64,000 bases of DNA from Magnolia sinica (GCF_029962835.1 NC_080588.1:44375001-44439000); one strand, 5' to 3'; positions 1-11,479 are shown, counted from the first letter of the stretch. Numbers and translations are program-made. The notes: generated by a model from the letters alone, not told the origin.

Positions 1-1039
1 CATAGTAGCCCTGACTCCCGTCGACGTGGTCAAGTGAGAAGAGGTTCAGTCACGCCTAGTTGAAGAGTTAGAGCCAATGTGGTTGGGTTTGACTAGCCCC
101 CAAAAAGGGTCCGCTATCGGCATGCCGGGTGGGTATTGACATGACTATAGGCCCCCCACTGACAAGGCAGGTATATGAGGCCTCTATTTAACAAGTTTCA
201 GACTTGTTCTAGATATAAGGCCCTGATGATTCCCAGTGATGATAACTGTATTGTGATGTGGACTTTTAAAGGAGGATTTTCATGCCTGCATACACTCGGC
301 ATACTTTTGCATGTCATCTCTTGCATTGCATTATGCCTCTTAGCTTGATGTAGCATTCTTGGTCACTATGCTTCAGCTTGTGTACTCTGATATTTGATTG
401 TTACTGTATGCTTGTACACTATGCACACACGAGTGTACTCACTAGGCTTTTTGCCTAAGCTTCCTATTTCCCATTTTTTTAAGGCAGGATTAACTTGGAG
501 GACATAGCTTTCTCGATGCATTGTATCTATTTTGTGATTTCATAATATTAACATTGTGTATCTTTGAGAAAAGCATTGTACTTTTAACCATCAGGATTTA
601 TGATGGAGACTGTTGCTTAGTATTGTGATTACGGATCATCATGCTCGGGTATTATTTTTTTTTTAAAAGTCAAAAATCTTCCTTGTAGTGAGCCGAACTC
701 AGGACTTGGTGTATGGAAGTCAAGTGCCGAATTCGAGACATCACAGAAGCTGTCCGTCCCCAAATTTGGGGCATGACATCCATTGTGTGGACAGCAAGGG
801 TTTTGATTTGCTCATTATGCGGCCCTAACTGTTGTGCGGCCTTCTTGTTGTGCAAGCCACCCATTGTACGCTGCACAACAGATACTTCCAGTACATGAAC
901 TATTCCAAAGTCTAGACTCTTCTCTACTGCACTAGTACTGTTCGAATGAATCAATTATAGAAGATGGTGGGGTATTTGTAACCTCTTGCACATGCGAACC
1001 CTTCTCAAAAAGACTCATTATCTGTATATTTTCACTGTG

Positions 1040-1153
1040 CACATACACCCATTGTGCGCATATTTTCATTGGGCGCATACATCCATTGTGCGCATATTTT
1101 CATTGTGCGGCGCACAATGATACTATAAAAACTTCTGTTGTGTGCCACACAAC
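1040..1153. repeat. cluster of short CG palindromes (CATTGTGCG type) in LTR P
   Basis: The phrase CATTGTGCGCAT recurs several times. At 1101-1119 it forms two 9 bp perfect arms, CATTGTGCG and CGCACAATG, around one central base. At 1137-1153 GTTGTGTG and CACACAAC form 8 bp arms around one base. The cluster lies about 320-430 bp upstream of the TATA box, in the U3 part of the LTR. Confidence 0.7.
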
Positions 1154-1469
1154 TAAGTGTTGTAAAAGTTTATCTTCCTTATAGTTTTCCTTCTCCTCCT
1201 CTTTAATTGATTTCTTTATGCCTCAACATGCCACGGCCCCGATCGACCATCGGTGACCATTGAACAAACTTCTGATCATACCCCTCAATCAGCGCATTCA
1301 AATGGCGGTTCAATCATATCCATACGTAGATCATCATTAAGGATAACTATCTTACAGTATATATCGACATGTAGACCCCATAATGCACCCTAAAGGTTAG
1401 AAACACTCTCCCATAGGGATAGTATAATTAAAACCTATCCCTTATGGCCATTTTCACCAATTCTGGCAC

Positions 1470-1478
1470 TATATAAGG
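1470..1478 (+). promoter_or_regulatory. TATA box of LTR P
   Basis: TATATAAGG lies in an LTR context and is followed within about 50 bases by a polypurine GA-rich leader. This is the likely core promoter marking the U3/R boundary of LTR P. It rests on motif and position only. Confidence 0.5.
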
Positions 1479-2284
1479 CCCTTTCTTGGGCACCCCCTCC
1501 TCCCATACGAATTTCATGACTAGAGCAAGAGAAAAAGAGAGAAAAAAAAAAGAGAGAGAAGAAAGGAGGAGAGAGAGAGAGAGAGAGAGCTTGGGGTGTG
1601 AATGTTGGTACAATATGTGTTATTGGTTGTTTATGGATGCTTACATGTTTGATAAAATGCCTAGGTGATTAAATGTATTATTCTAATGATGCTCACATGT
1701 TAGGTTGAATGCTTGATTGGATGTGTTGATTTATTGATATTTATATATTTAGTTAAATGCTCTAGTGAATGTATCACATGTTTAATAAAATGCCTAGGTG
1801 ATTAGCTGAGCGTTCTATATATGCTCTTATGTTTAATAAAATGCCTATGTGGTTGTGACGTTGAATCTATGTTGACGGCATGACAAATTGCTAAGTTTGT
1901 AGTGATGCTTAGGTTGCTTACAATGTTAAGTCAGTTGATAAATCGTTCAAACCAAGGGGTGACCCTAGTTAAGCGGACCATCCTAGGCTTGTTTGATTAC
2001 CTGGGTGAACACAGACGACTGACAGTAACTGGACTATAAGGGATACTTACACCCAATGCCAGTTGTGTCAGGGTTCTCCAAGATTAATCAAATTAGTCCA
2101 CTAGCTGATTGATCATGTATGTTCACAATGTATGACACTACTAAATTAAATATATGATAACACATTTCTAATGGATGGTCCATTCATAACCGTTAGTGCG
2201 ATATATCCCACTAAGACTCATGAGCCAGGCATGGTTGCAAGGAACACCATGTCTAAGTTGTCATCCTATATTGGGGTGACGAGC

Positions 2285-3786
2285 TATTGAGGGTCAAATA
2301 TTAAATATTATCCCCCATTTACATCTTGGTTTTATGAACATGATACTGCTTAATGTCCTATTTTACTCATGTTTATGTTGCAAGGTGAATTTGAGAGCTC
2401 GGATTGGAAAAGGTGCTGAAAGTATCGATTTGATGCTTAAAGATCACCAAGGCAAAGAATAAATCTTAGGAGACAATGATTGAAGATTTCAAGGTCTCAA
2501 GATTCAAGAAAATCAAGTGGAGAATGAAAGAAGTTGAAAGAACAAGTACAAAATTCACATTAACTGTGTCGTCGATCACCGTTCGATGACATCGAAGCTA
2601 CCATTCGATGACATCGAACACATGTCAATGACATCGAATTTATGAATGAAAATCGAGTTGGTCGCTGGACAAATTCAAGACATTTAATGATGACTCGAGG
2701 ACTTGTTCAATGACTTGAAGCTTTCTTCGATGGCATCGAAGTCAGTTCGATGACATCGAACTTTTTGTGGATTTTCGGCAAAACTCGCTAGACAGATTGG
2801 GCACAATGTTTGACTACTCGAAGTACTCCTCGATGATATCAAAGACATATTCAATGACATCAATTTTATTTAAGAAATTGAATTAACTCTCTGGACTGTT
2901 TTTGACACATTATCGATTCCTCGAACAATGCTCAATGACATCAAAGGCAGGTTCGATGACATAAAAAGTTACGTAGTCTGAACGAAGTTACACAGTGCAA
3001 AAAGAGCCATCGCCAAGCATTTTTCTTCTTTCTTCATTAGTTTTTCATGCTTTCTTTTAGGGTTTTAGATCCAATCATGTCTATGGTTAGCTAAACCTCT
3101 TAGTTGGGAATAAGAAGTAACGCTTGTAGCATGATGGGATGTTTCTATTGCTTTGATTCATGTTTATGTTAAATTCTCTTTTATTCTAGTTTGATATTTA
3201 AGAAATGCTTTTAGTTTTTAATGGTTTGTTGTGACTCAAATTACAATAGATCTGTAATAGCTTTGAGTATTTTCTTTTCATGCTATAAGATTGTGAAATT
3301 AGGAAATCCTGTTATTCTCCATTGTCCCTTGGGCATGGTCAAATGATGGAATCCCTTCTAATCTTCATAATTCTCTTATGATTGATTATGGGAATTGGTA
3401 TATCATGTTGTTTACCATTGTCTCCAGGGCATGGCTAAGTCATGGAATCACTTTCAGTTTTCACAACTCTCATCCATTGAGAATTAGGTCAATGAAAGTT
3501 CATATTTGATCTTAATTGCTATATCTTCCAATTGGACAAGATAGGACTCCGATTCCAGTTGTGTCCTTGAATCAAGCATAGTATCACCCTGATTGCTACA
3601 AGTGGATCCTTAGAAACCCTAGTTCCCACCTTTGAATTCTTAAGTTTCTAATTACACACTTTACAATTACTCTTGTTAATTTCATATTTAGATTTACATC
3701 TTCTTTTAGTTCTACTTCTAGTTGCTTTTAGAAGACACATGAGATTAGCCCCTGTGGATTCGACCTCGGTCTCATTGAGATTATTA
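2285..3786 (+). mobile_element. L: Athila-type (Ty3) LTR inserted in P, lacking TATA region and 3' tip
   Basis: It starts TATTGAGGGTCAAATATT, one base from the family start TGTTGAGG, and matches the LTRs of element C along its length. It carries an array of TTCGATGACATCGAA-like motifs (about 2570-2960). Compared with C it lacks the segment with the TATA box, jumping from the motif array straight to the GCCATCGCCAAGCATTTTTCTTC region. It also lacks roughly the last 40 bases of the LTR. CGAGC at 2280-2284 and TGAGC at 3787-3791 fit a 5 bp target duplication differing by one CpG-decay transition. P resumes directly after it. Confidence 0.75.
2570..2960. repeat. TTCGATGACATCGAA motif array in LTR L
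   Basis: Many intact and decayed copies of the near-palindrome TTCGATGACATCGAA lie here, mostly one or two transitions from the consensus. The same array occurs in LTRs F, G and C. Confidence 0.8.
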
Positions 3787-4931
3787 TGAGCCTCCCCACA
3801 ATGACCGATGAGTACTAATGGAAGTGATAAATCATTGTTTGAACGACACCCAATAAATTACCCTACAGATGGTTCTGTGCCAGAGTGTCATTCGAACCAC
3901 TTGGGCGTGAATAAAATTGGGTGACAATCCCTTTTCTTTATGTGTTTTGGTTTTATGTGACAAGCCTGCACCTTAGAATTGAGTGATCATATCCCGTATT
4001 GTGTGATGACTCATACCGAGTTAATCCTCATACCTTAGATATCATGTCGAACCTTTAAAATTGTTGATTAGTGAGTTAAACAGGTGATACCTAAAGTTGG
4101 ATCAAGGGACACTAGTAAGGAGTCGCTATGTGTGGCAACGAGCTATATGATCTGAATAAGGACTAGTGATATGATGTCGGTAACGTAGCTTCGCCAATAT
4201 GTTGGATGAATGGAACATAATAATTACTCGGCTAACATACACATTAATCACATTGCATTAAATAAGATGTGGCAACCTGGCATTGGTGTCGCGTGATGAG
4301 GGAGTGTTGGCATTTGCGAAATAGGCGTTAAAGTCGCGTGTGAGGGAGTGTTGTTTGAAAAGGGCATGCATCATGTCATATCTTCATATGCACATTTAAC
4401 AAGAGTATTTAGGAATTGTTTGATTTCTTGTTTATCATTAACTGGGTTGATTGTATCGATAGCATGTGTAACTTAGAACTAATTGAACTACTAAGTTAGC
4501 TACTCACACCCACCTAAGATGGTGTTTTAAAATACCAATCAGGCATATCATTGATTCAAGTACTAGTAAGACCTCAAACAGGTAGGCTTATATCGAGTTG
4601 TGCCAATGCCGATATGTTTTGGAGAATTGGGCGTAAACTGAAAGCTTTACACCTTAATTATTTTGGATATGTATATTATGGCTTGTATAACTCCCATTTT
4701 GGGCAATTACCACTATTAGGATTGTATTTTTGCTCTTAGCCCTATATTTATTGACTATTGTTATCTTTACCTCGCTTTGGATCCAATAATTTGAATTGCG
4801 CTACTCTGATTATCTGTGTATGAAATGAATTCGAATTTGAATGAGGACATATGTGCATTTTCATTTGGTTAACACATGGGAACTCGGGATCGAAGTTTAT
4901 GTACTTGGGTGCCGATTTTTGAGGCGTTACA
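3787..4931 (+). mobile_element. P: chromovirus-type LTR, right part, ending GGCGTTACA
   Basis: This continues LTR P after L. GAGCCTCCCCACAATGACC corresponds to GAGCCTCTCCATAGTGACC in solo LTR I read on the minus strand. The end, GTTAACACATGGGAACTCGGG followed by ...GAGGCGTTACA at 4931, matches the ends of I and Q (minus sense). That is the terminal consensus of chromovirus-like LTRs that start TGTAACGCCC. No coding capacity is visible; the 60-odd-codon open frames here have no recognisable content. Confidence 0.65.
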
Positions 4932-5937
4932 AGATAATTCTTATCCTATGCAATCTGAAATCCGCTGAACTTGGGCTAGTCGAAGCCTATCTCGGGTTAG
5001 CCGAAGTTCTAACATCTTTGCCTATAAATTAAATCTTTCTCTCATTCCGAATTGTACAAATTAATTATCAGAATTCTTTTACAAGAGAGAGAGAAGCTCA
5101 AGTTATTAGCAATCTATTGGTTAGTGTTTATAATTTATTTAAATAGCTTTTTCAATTCCCTTTAATCTCAGATCTTCTAAGTTTAATCTAAGAGAGTAAA
5201 CTATACTCCTCTTTGAGATTTAAGAGAATTGAATTAAGTAGCATTTTGGTTTAACAAAATTAAAATTTATGAAACCCTAGACCCTTTCTATCCAACTAAA
5301 CACAGCACCATCTACATTCAAGAAAGAGATCCTTTTACTATATCTTCTACGGTTAAAGATAAGTATACCTTATAAAACTCTGATTAGGTTTTTCCAAGAT
5401 CTCCAATGAAAATCTCAATTAAGGTTTTCTCTAAGATAGCCTGTGAAAATCTCAGTTTGAGTTTTTATTTTGATAGCCTATGAAAATCATAAGGAACTGT
5501 GTCAAGTTATTAAGGTGACTCTAAGAAAACTTTTTTATAGTGATAGCTAAAATTACGAGGGAAGTAATTTTGGGAGTGGAGTAGGTGTGCTTGTTTTTAA
5601 AGCATCAAACCACTATAAATCTTTGTGTCATGTGGTGAATGCATTATTTTTATTTTTTGTGGATTGGATTTATTTAATTATTTCAGTTGTGTGGTAAATA
5701 TTGTGATTCTTTAATTTACTCTTGCTAGTTTGAAGCTTTGATTTTGAAAACATTCTTGAAATAAGGTTGTCTTGCCTAAAATTTTAGGAGAAGGTTGTCT
5801 TGCGAATTATTTGGAATCAAGGTTTCAATACTCAAGCAATTGAGATCTTTGTATTATTTACATATTCAGCACTTGTTTCGATTATTTGGCATTGTCCTAT
5901 TCACCCCCCTCTAGGACATTGCAAGCTCTCCTTTTTA
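4932..5937 (+). mobile_element. S: 3' part of a SIRE-type copia LTR
   Basis: This contains a TATA-like CCTATAAATTAA near 5021-5032 and long R-U5 sequence with AAGGTTGTCTTGCCTAAA. It ends CATTGTCCTATTCACCCCCCTCTAGGACATTG, which closely matches the end of the SIRE LTRs of element H (CATAGTCC...CACCCCCC...AGGACATA). LTR P abuts it on the left, so P probably inserted into it and the left part lies beyond the window. No primer site follows, so it is a 3' LTR or a solo-LTR remnant. Confidence 0.6.
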
Positions 5938-6149
5938 AGTTTTTTTAGAGAGGGAGAATGAGAGAGATTCGGATGGGGGTCTCGAGTAGTTCTCACATGA
6001 GGTTTTCCCTCTCTCTAAGTTACTTACGTTGAAGGTCTCTCTCACGACTTGCACAACTTGTGCTCTAATCTTGGCCTTTCATTGGATCCAACGGCTAACG
6101 ACCATTCTTGCACGGAAGCTCATGTGAATCGATGCGCAACTGAACATTC
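5938..6149. other. unassigned stretch
   Basis: About 210 bp with GAGAGAG-rich sequence and no recognisable gene or repeat boundary. Confidence 0.4.

Positions 6150-6214
<65 letters not shown>
6150..6214. repeat. compound microsatellite (TC)n(TA)n
   Basis: An uninterrupted TC run (to about 6175) passes directly into a TA run (to 6214). Confidence 0.97.
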
Positions 6215-6216
<2 letters not shown>

Positions 6217-6430
6217 CTTGATCCAAAACTTCAATGGCTCCATGAATGTTTCAATGGTGGGTGTTTAATCTCTAGTATTTCTTTTCATGTGGCCCACTTG
6301 AGCTTTAAATCTTTTTTTGCTCAAATAGACGAGGTGAATTTCTCAGAAACATCAGTGGCCTTATGTAGCTTTCAATTGGTCAATTTGGGAGGCAATCTAC
6401 ATCCATCAGAAGAACGTGGGTTGCTTAACC
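6215..6430. repeat. decayed copy of the GTGGGCC-type foldback repeat
   Basis: Phrases such as AGCTTGATCCAAAACTTC, TTTCTTTTCATGTGGCCCACTTG and GGTGAATTTCTC match the internal arm seen again at 16790-17310 and, inverted, at 18300-18590 and 21840-22100. Boundaries are not defined. Confidence 0.5.
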
Positions 6431-7369
6431 CCTCAACTCAGAGGTAGTTAAATGTCGATTTCCTACCAAAGCCTTTGGAAGAAAGTTCTTACGATGAGGC
6501 CCATCGTTATTTTTATGAGAAATTTATTCCGTCCTTAAATTTTTTTCCATATCATTATAGAACATGGACCAAAAAATGAGGCAAATCCAAAACTAAATTT
6601 GGCAGTTGCACAACAGGAACCAATGGGTAGGGAAATGCCTACCGTTGAAACCTCTCTAGAGTCTTTTGCTCTCGGCTTGTTTTTTGGTCACGTGTGATGT
6701 ATGTCGGCTTGTCAAAACTGATTGTATGGCTCGATTCAAACCGAACAACTTTGACCCCAGGCATCAAGATAGGCAGATACATTGAATACAATCATATAGG
6801 AGTGATTCCTGATAAGATCGTGGCCTATTCATCCACTAACACAAGATTGTTACAAGAAGATCAGGCGACTGTCGAAGGGTGGGGTTCTTCCTCCAAAGAT
6901 GGGTTGCAATTTACCTTCCATAGAAAGGACTTTTGATATGTCAAGAAATCAGAAAGTCACACAAAAAGGGAATACTCACAATCGACCACATGACAATATT
7001 ATAACGAGTCTTTCTGAATGAAGAATTGTTTATATTGAAACAAAACTAGTGCAACATAAGAGCATAGACTTGGATTACAGCCAAAGATTACCGCTATTCC
7101 TAAGATAGATCTAAAGTTATGCTAATGAAAGATAAATTAACTTAGTTTGTTTGGTTGGTATGAGACGATTTGTTACGTTGATTTCCCCTTCTATTTATAA
7201 GCTTTTCTACTCGTAGATATTATACATCAATTTCTATTTTTTATTTCAACCATTATGGCAGCTGAAACGTTGTCATGTTGGTCTTTCAGATCATTCTCCC
7301 TTTTTATATTTTTCTATTTGTTCCTCTTCTGTTGACTGCTTTCTACTTCTTAAACTTCTCGGTCGCGTC
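6431..7369. other. unassigned stretch flanking copia element T
   Basis: An 80-codon open frame at 6694-6936 on the plus strand has no recognisable motif and no signal peptide or membrane segment; I do not call it a gene. On the minus strand GCTTATAAATAG (about 7191-7202) looks like a TATA box upstream of LTR-like leader sequence, so part of this may be another decayed LTR. It directly precedes the TSD of element T. Confidence 0.35.
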
Positions 7370-7374
7370 ATATG
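7370..7374. repeat. target site duplication ATATG, left copy (element T)
   Basis: ATATG immediately precedes the LTR end at 7375 and is repeated exactly at 16533-16537. Confidence 0.92.
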
Positions 7375-7655
7375 TGTTACGCAGCACGCCAACAACGCAA
7401 GTGAACTGAGATCTAATCTCCGGTCTCACCCACAAACAATAAACAAGAAGAAATAGAATCAAAGCATACCAAACAAACCACAAGACAGAATATAAGTAGA
7501 AAAACCCCAACAAGGGTTAAAAAAAAACCATAGGTGTAAACTTCCACTATGAAGAAAATGGAATTACAAGCAATATACTAACATTTTTCCCTTGGATGTA
7601 TGGAAAAACCCATTGCATATACCTTAGAATGCCCTAGAATAGCCCTAGGGACCCC

Positions 7656-7665
7656 TATTTATAGT
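7656..7665 (-). promoter_or_regulatory. TATA box of element T 3' LTR
   Basis: ACTATAAATAGG on the minus strand, 28 bp downstream of the block shared with Athila-type LTRs. The corresponding site in the 5' LTR is at 16261-16270. Confidence 0.65.
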
Positions 7666-7693
7666 TTAGGCAACTTCCCTTCCGCACTCTTGC

Positions 7694-7714
7694 GAAACTG
7701 CCTCAAATTTACGC
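7694..7714 (-). promoter_or_regulatory. pre-TATA block shared with Athila-type LTRs
   Basis: On the minus strand this reads GCGTAAATTTGAGGCAGTTT plus one more C, identical over 21 bases to 55250-55270 in the Ty3 element C. A copy with two differences is at 16301-16321 in the 5' LTR of T. It lies directly upstream of the TATA box in both superfamilies. Confidence 0.75.
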
Positions 7715-7748
7715 AATCCGCACCAAATCCGCGCAGAATCTGCATAAC

Positions 7749-7804
7749 CTCGACTGGTCGAGCAGGCTACTCGACCATTCGAGCATGGTCCTCGACTAGT
7801 CGAG
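7749..7804. repeat. CTCGACTAGTCGAG palindromes in T LTR
   Basis: CTCGACTGGTCGAG at 7749-7762, CTCGACCATTCGAG at about 7770-7783 and the perfect palindrome CTCGACTAGTCGAG at 7791-7804 lie in U3 upstream of the TATA box. Related copies are in the 5' LTR near 16376-16500. Confidence 0.85.
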
Positions 7805-7974
7805 CACCTCTGACCAAAAATAACTTTTGCTCGTTGGACTTTGAGTCAAGCGAACCCTCGATTGCTCGAGCGGCACTGTCCAGATGTGGTTCCACATCTC
7901 AACAATCTCCTACTTGGATACACATCACTATAAACCTTCATCTTCTACATCCGGAGTGCACCATCTCTCCATCT

Positions 7975-8179
7975 TCAAGCCTGAAGACCAATCAAAGCTG
8001 AACAGAGCTTCAACTTTTCCCATGTGACCCCCTTGGTCAGCATATCCGCAAGATTCTCACTTGTATAGATCTTCTCTAGAGCAATCGATCCATCTTCCAG
8101 TAACAAACGTATGAAGTAATATCTGATGTCAATATGTTTGGTCCTTGAATGAAAGGCTAAATTCTTAGCCAAGTGTATT
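7975..8179 (-). pseudogene. copia RNase H, C-terminal part (element T), split by Q
   Basis: Minus-strand frame with HSRTKHIDIRYYFIR and NLADMLTKG, the conserved C-terminal blocks of Ty1/copia RNase H, whose enzyme removes RNA from the RNA:DNA hybrid during reverse transcription. Its upstream part resumes at 12264-12906 beyond solo LTR Q. With Q and one copy of the GTATT duplication removed, the frame continues without a break across the junction, so Q entered what was then an open gene. The polypurine tract and 3' LTR follow. Confidence 0.85.
8175..8179. repeat. target site duplication GTATT, left copy (solo LTR Q)
   Basis: GTATT here matches GTATT at 12264-12268 exactly. Confidence 0.92.
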
Positions 8180-8750
8180 TGTAACGCCCTGTGTTTTCAA
8201 TACCCAAGTACACGACCCGTTTCCCAAAAACCCGAGTGTTAACTTATAGAGAACCAAATTTCATACTTTTTTTCTTTCAGAGTTAGCAGTTTAGTGTAGA
8301 ATGGACAAATCAACATAAAGTAAATCTTGCACTTATATTTAGAATATACAAGAGGTTGCCTATAATGACTTATACAACCCAATGTCTCCATATGAACAAC
8401 TGCAAGAATTTATATGATTCAATATATGAGAAAAACTTAAAATGCATATAAATGAAAGTCGTAAGATTGCACAGCTTCTCGAGGTAGATACAGCCACGCA
8501 TCCTTGTCAATCATAACGGTTTCTCATCAGACTGAACCTGAATATCACATAAGCCACCTGTACTACCTGTACGGTTATATATTCGATGAATGAGTGGCCA
8601 GTTCAGTGTGAATTTCCCTCAAGATTACACACCGCCGTATTAGTTAAGCATAGTTTTAAAACATACAAAACATTTCATGATGCAATCTTGTTTAAGTGCA
8701 TGAATGCGTGAATGCACATCAACTGGGGATGCACATCCAGTTGGCCAAGT

Positions 8751-9167
8751 GAATAGACCTTTCAAACAGTCAGTCCATTCATGCAAGAGAATGGGCCTTT
8801 CAAACAGTCAGCTCATTCAACTTGCAAAGTAGCGGGCCTTTCAAATAGTCGGCTCACTTAGACATGAATGGGTCTTTCAAATAGTCAACCCATTTATGCC
8901 TGGGGATGGGCCTTTCAAACAGTCAGCTCATCCCAAACAAGGGAATGGACCTTTCAAACAGTTGGTCCACCCAGGCAAGAGAATGGGTCTTTCAAACAGT
9001 CGACTCATTTAGCTTGCAAAGGAATGGGTGTTTCGAACAGTCGACCTGCTCAAGTAAGATAGTAGGCATTTCAAGCAGTCGGCTCACTTAAACAATGAAT
9101 GGGCCTTTCAAACAGTCAGCTCATCCCAAAAGAAAAATGGACCTTTCCAACAGTTAGTCCATTCCAA
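8751..9167. repeat. eleven tandem ~38 bp hairpin units in LTR Q
   Basis: Each unit has the form arm - CTTTCAAACAGTC - complementary arm. Examples are AATGGGTC..ACCCATT, ATGGACC..GGTCCA, AATGGAC..GTCCATT and GATGGGC..GCTCATC. The spacer is nearly constant while the arms differ between units in a way that mostly preserves pairing, allowing G-T pairs. Small open frames here are by-products of the repeat. Confidence 0.85.
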
Positions 9168-9919
9168 ACAGGAGTGCCATGTATGCATGATTAATTCCAG
9201 CCATTATTATCCGAATTTGCAAGCAGCCAATTTAGGTAGACATTCAATGAGTGTCATAGTTCAAGATTTATAAACAATTCATAAACAATCCATAAACATG
9301 ATGGATACGCAAGTACGACATATGGGTATTCATACAAATTAAATGTTGAGCATATGATTGATAATCAAATTCCATATGTAACACAAGTTATCTTGAATTA
9401 AAGATATCAATTATCAATTGAAATAAAATGAACTACCACTTGAACTAACAAGGAAGAGGAAAGCTCAAGGGGAAAGATTCATCACCTTGGGAGTTATTAC
9501 TCTTAACGGCGTTGTCTAGTATGTGTGCTTCTTAAGGTTGAGCCCTATCTGGTCCCCCTATGATTAGAGTGAAGTGGTTTATTTAAATTTGCTTTGAAAG
9601 GAAATTTCCTGCCTAGGCAAAGACACAATCATGTCTTAGGCAATCGATTAAACCTTAGAAATCCTCAAGTGGTGGGGTAGTTTTGAGGAGACAACTTACT
9701 ATGTCCAAGAGATGGTGGATTCCACCACACTTGGCTAATGATCTAGCTCACCACCCCCTAAAGGTTGCTACCCATATGAACACAATCAGATTAACCCTCC
9801 TAAATCTCATATCTTAACAAGTTAACAACTTACAACCTACTAAATGGAGTAGTTTAACCATAGAGGAGGCTCACTTAAAGATGTAACCCAGCTAGGACTG
9901 AGAAAACAGGTGTTGCTGC

Positions 9920-10320
9920 TGGTGGTGTAACCAAACCCGAGTTGGACTGAGTTGGTGCTAATCAACAGCGGCTGAGTCGGGTTGACTCGGTTGGACTGCT
10001 TGGATCCAACCTAAACTCTTCTTTCCTTCTCCTTCCTCCTCTTTTTCTTTCCATCCTTCTTCCAAACCCAATGCCCAGCAAGGTGGCTGGATAAAACCAG
10101 GCCCACTTTACCCAGCCTAGCTCGACTCAAGAAGAGAACCGAGTCAACGACTCGTCCTGAGTCCACAAGCTAACTCGGCAGCAACTAGCCCGACTCAAAC
10201 TTCCTTTCTCTCTCTTTCTTCTTCCTCTCCCTCTCATTCTTCCTGTAACACACATCCACATCTGGACTCGGCAAACTCGACCCAACCCAACTCGACTCAA
10301 GCAGACCGGCCAATAGGTGG
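9920..10320. repeat. ACTCGG/GAGTC-rich segment of LTR Q
   Basis: Repeated phrases GAGTTGGACTGAGTTGG, GAGTCGGGTTGACTCGG and CCGAGTCAACGACTCG include short inverted arms (GAGTC..GACTC). It resembles the palindrome clusters of other LTRs here but is less regular. CT-rich sequence lies just before and after. Confidence 0.5.
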
Positions 10321-11479
10321 AGTGCGGCACCAGCAGCCCGTGTGGTGCAACAGCCAAACGCTCTCACTCCCCCCTCTTTTTTTTTTCTCTCCTTTCTTCT
10401 CTTTCTTCCTTTCTCTCCTCCTTCCGACCATGGACAACGAGAGCACCAGCCCTGACCTAACTCAATCGGGTCAGTTAGTGCGGCAACGAGAGAGAAAGGC
10501 AGGGAAGGTGAGCTGCCGTTAATGGCAGATTGCCATCAGTTACGTCTCTCTCCAAACCGAAGCTTCTGGGTAGTGTGAATAGGCCTATTGGAGCTTGGGG
10601 ACATGGGCTTTTGAGGTTTCATCGAGCTTCAGGCGGTGGGTTCGAAGGTTGGAGGGAAACAACCGATTTTTTGTTGTAGCTGCGAAACTGGAGGGTGAGC
10701 TATTGTTCCTCAATCCTCATGCCTTTTATGCTCGCCCTAATCCTTCCTGAACCATCGGATCAATAACAAGTGGTCAGGATATCCTCTGTCCGAAACCGCT
10801 TTCAAATCCGGTGGCTAGGATGGAAGCCGTAGTGGTTTTTTCTAGAAGACCTAAATCACTAGCATCGGATGGATGAGAGCCTCTTAAACAGACGACCAAG
10901 ATCAGGTAAAGACCCCTTACATCGATTGCCAAGTTGGCGACAGCACAGACAGTTTCCATTTTTGGAAACATGGTTTTTCATGGTCTATAAGCGCCTGGAT
11001 TTCTGTCCCTACATGCAAGCAGATACATGTAAAAATGCCTAGGATTTGTCTAGAAGGACCGTCCGCACAAGATGGACGGATCAGATCATCTAGCAGGGCA
11101 TCGAGGGTGGGCCACAAATCGAAACCACGGACGCCTGTCCGTTTGAATCGAAATTTGGAGGGAAGGGGGAAAAATCCTCCTTATTTTTAGTAAGGCGCTG
11201 ACCGAGCCTCCAAGGTCCCGTACACAGTGAGTGAACGCACCTCATGTGCACACCCATCAAAGTTGGGGCCCACAAGGATGGTGTTGACAAATCCACACCG
11301 TCTATTGGGTTCACTCGGCCCTTTCATAGCTTTTTACTAAAGGTGGGACAAATCCAAGGTTCTGGGTGGGCCATACATCTTGGTTTAGGGTCCTACTTGG
11401 GAATTCTCGTCAATCTAATGGTTGGATCTCCTCGAAGTTGAACGTCAACGGTTAAAAGATCCTAATGGGCCATTTGTAA

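Larger units (their letters stand above)
1..2284 (+). mobile_element. P: chromovirus-type (Ty3) LTR, left part; start lies outside window
   Basis: This is the left portion of a long LTR whose right portion resumes at 3787 after insertion of L. It is assigned by comparison with solo LTR I read on the minus strand: both carry CCATACGAATTTC just after a TATA region, AAGACTCATGAGCC, and GGGGTGACGAGC shortly before the L insertion. There is no gene. A TATA box at 1470-1478 is followed by a purine-rich GA stretch (about 1520-1590) typical of a plant 5' leader. Short CG-containing palindromes lie upstream of the TATA. The LTR start (expected TGTAACGCCC) is not in the window, so whether this is a solo LTR or one end of a full element cannot be decided. 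Confidence 0.6.
7375..7904 (-). repeat. 3' LTR of copia element T
   Basis: On the minus strand it starts TGTTGAGATGTGG (7904) and ends at 7375. Internal landmarks in minus sense are the CTCGAC..GTCGAG palindromes (7749-7870), the pre-TATA block (7694-7714) and TATAAATAGG (7656-7665). The polypurine tract AGTAGGAGAT lies just outside its start. It is slightly shorter than the 5' copy. Confidence 0.9.

Noticed and set aside
1486..1668. Open frame with a highly charged RERERE stretch
   Set aside because: It is the GA-rich leader downstream of the TATA box in LTR P.
7600..8001. 133-codon plus-strand open frame
   Set aside because: It runs antisense through the 3' LTR and RNase H end of copia T; the composition follows the LTR palindromes.
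8868..9091. Regular repeats that could suggest a CRISPR-like array
   Set aside because: Eukaryotic LTR context; the units are contiguous tandem hairpins with no unique spacers of constant length.
10322..10522. Open frame with Pro/Phe/Ser-rich stretch, like a signal peptide
   Set aside because: It comes from a CT-rich run inside solo LTR Q; no matching gene structure.
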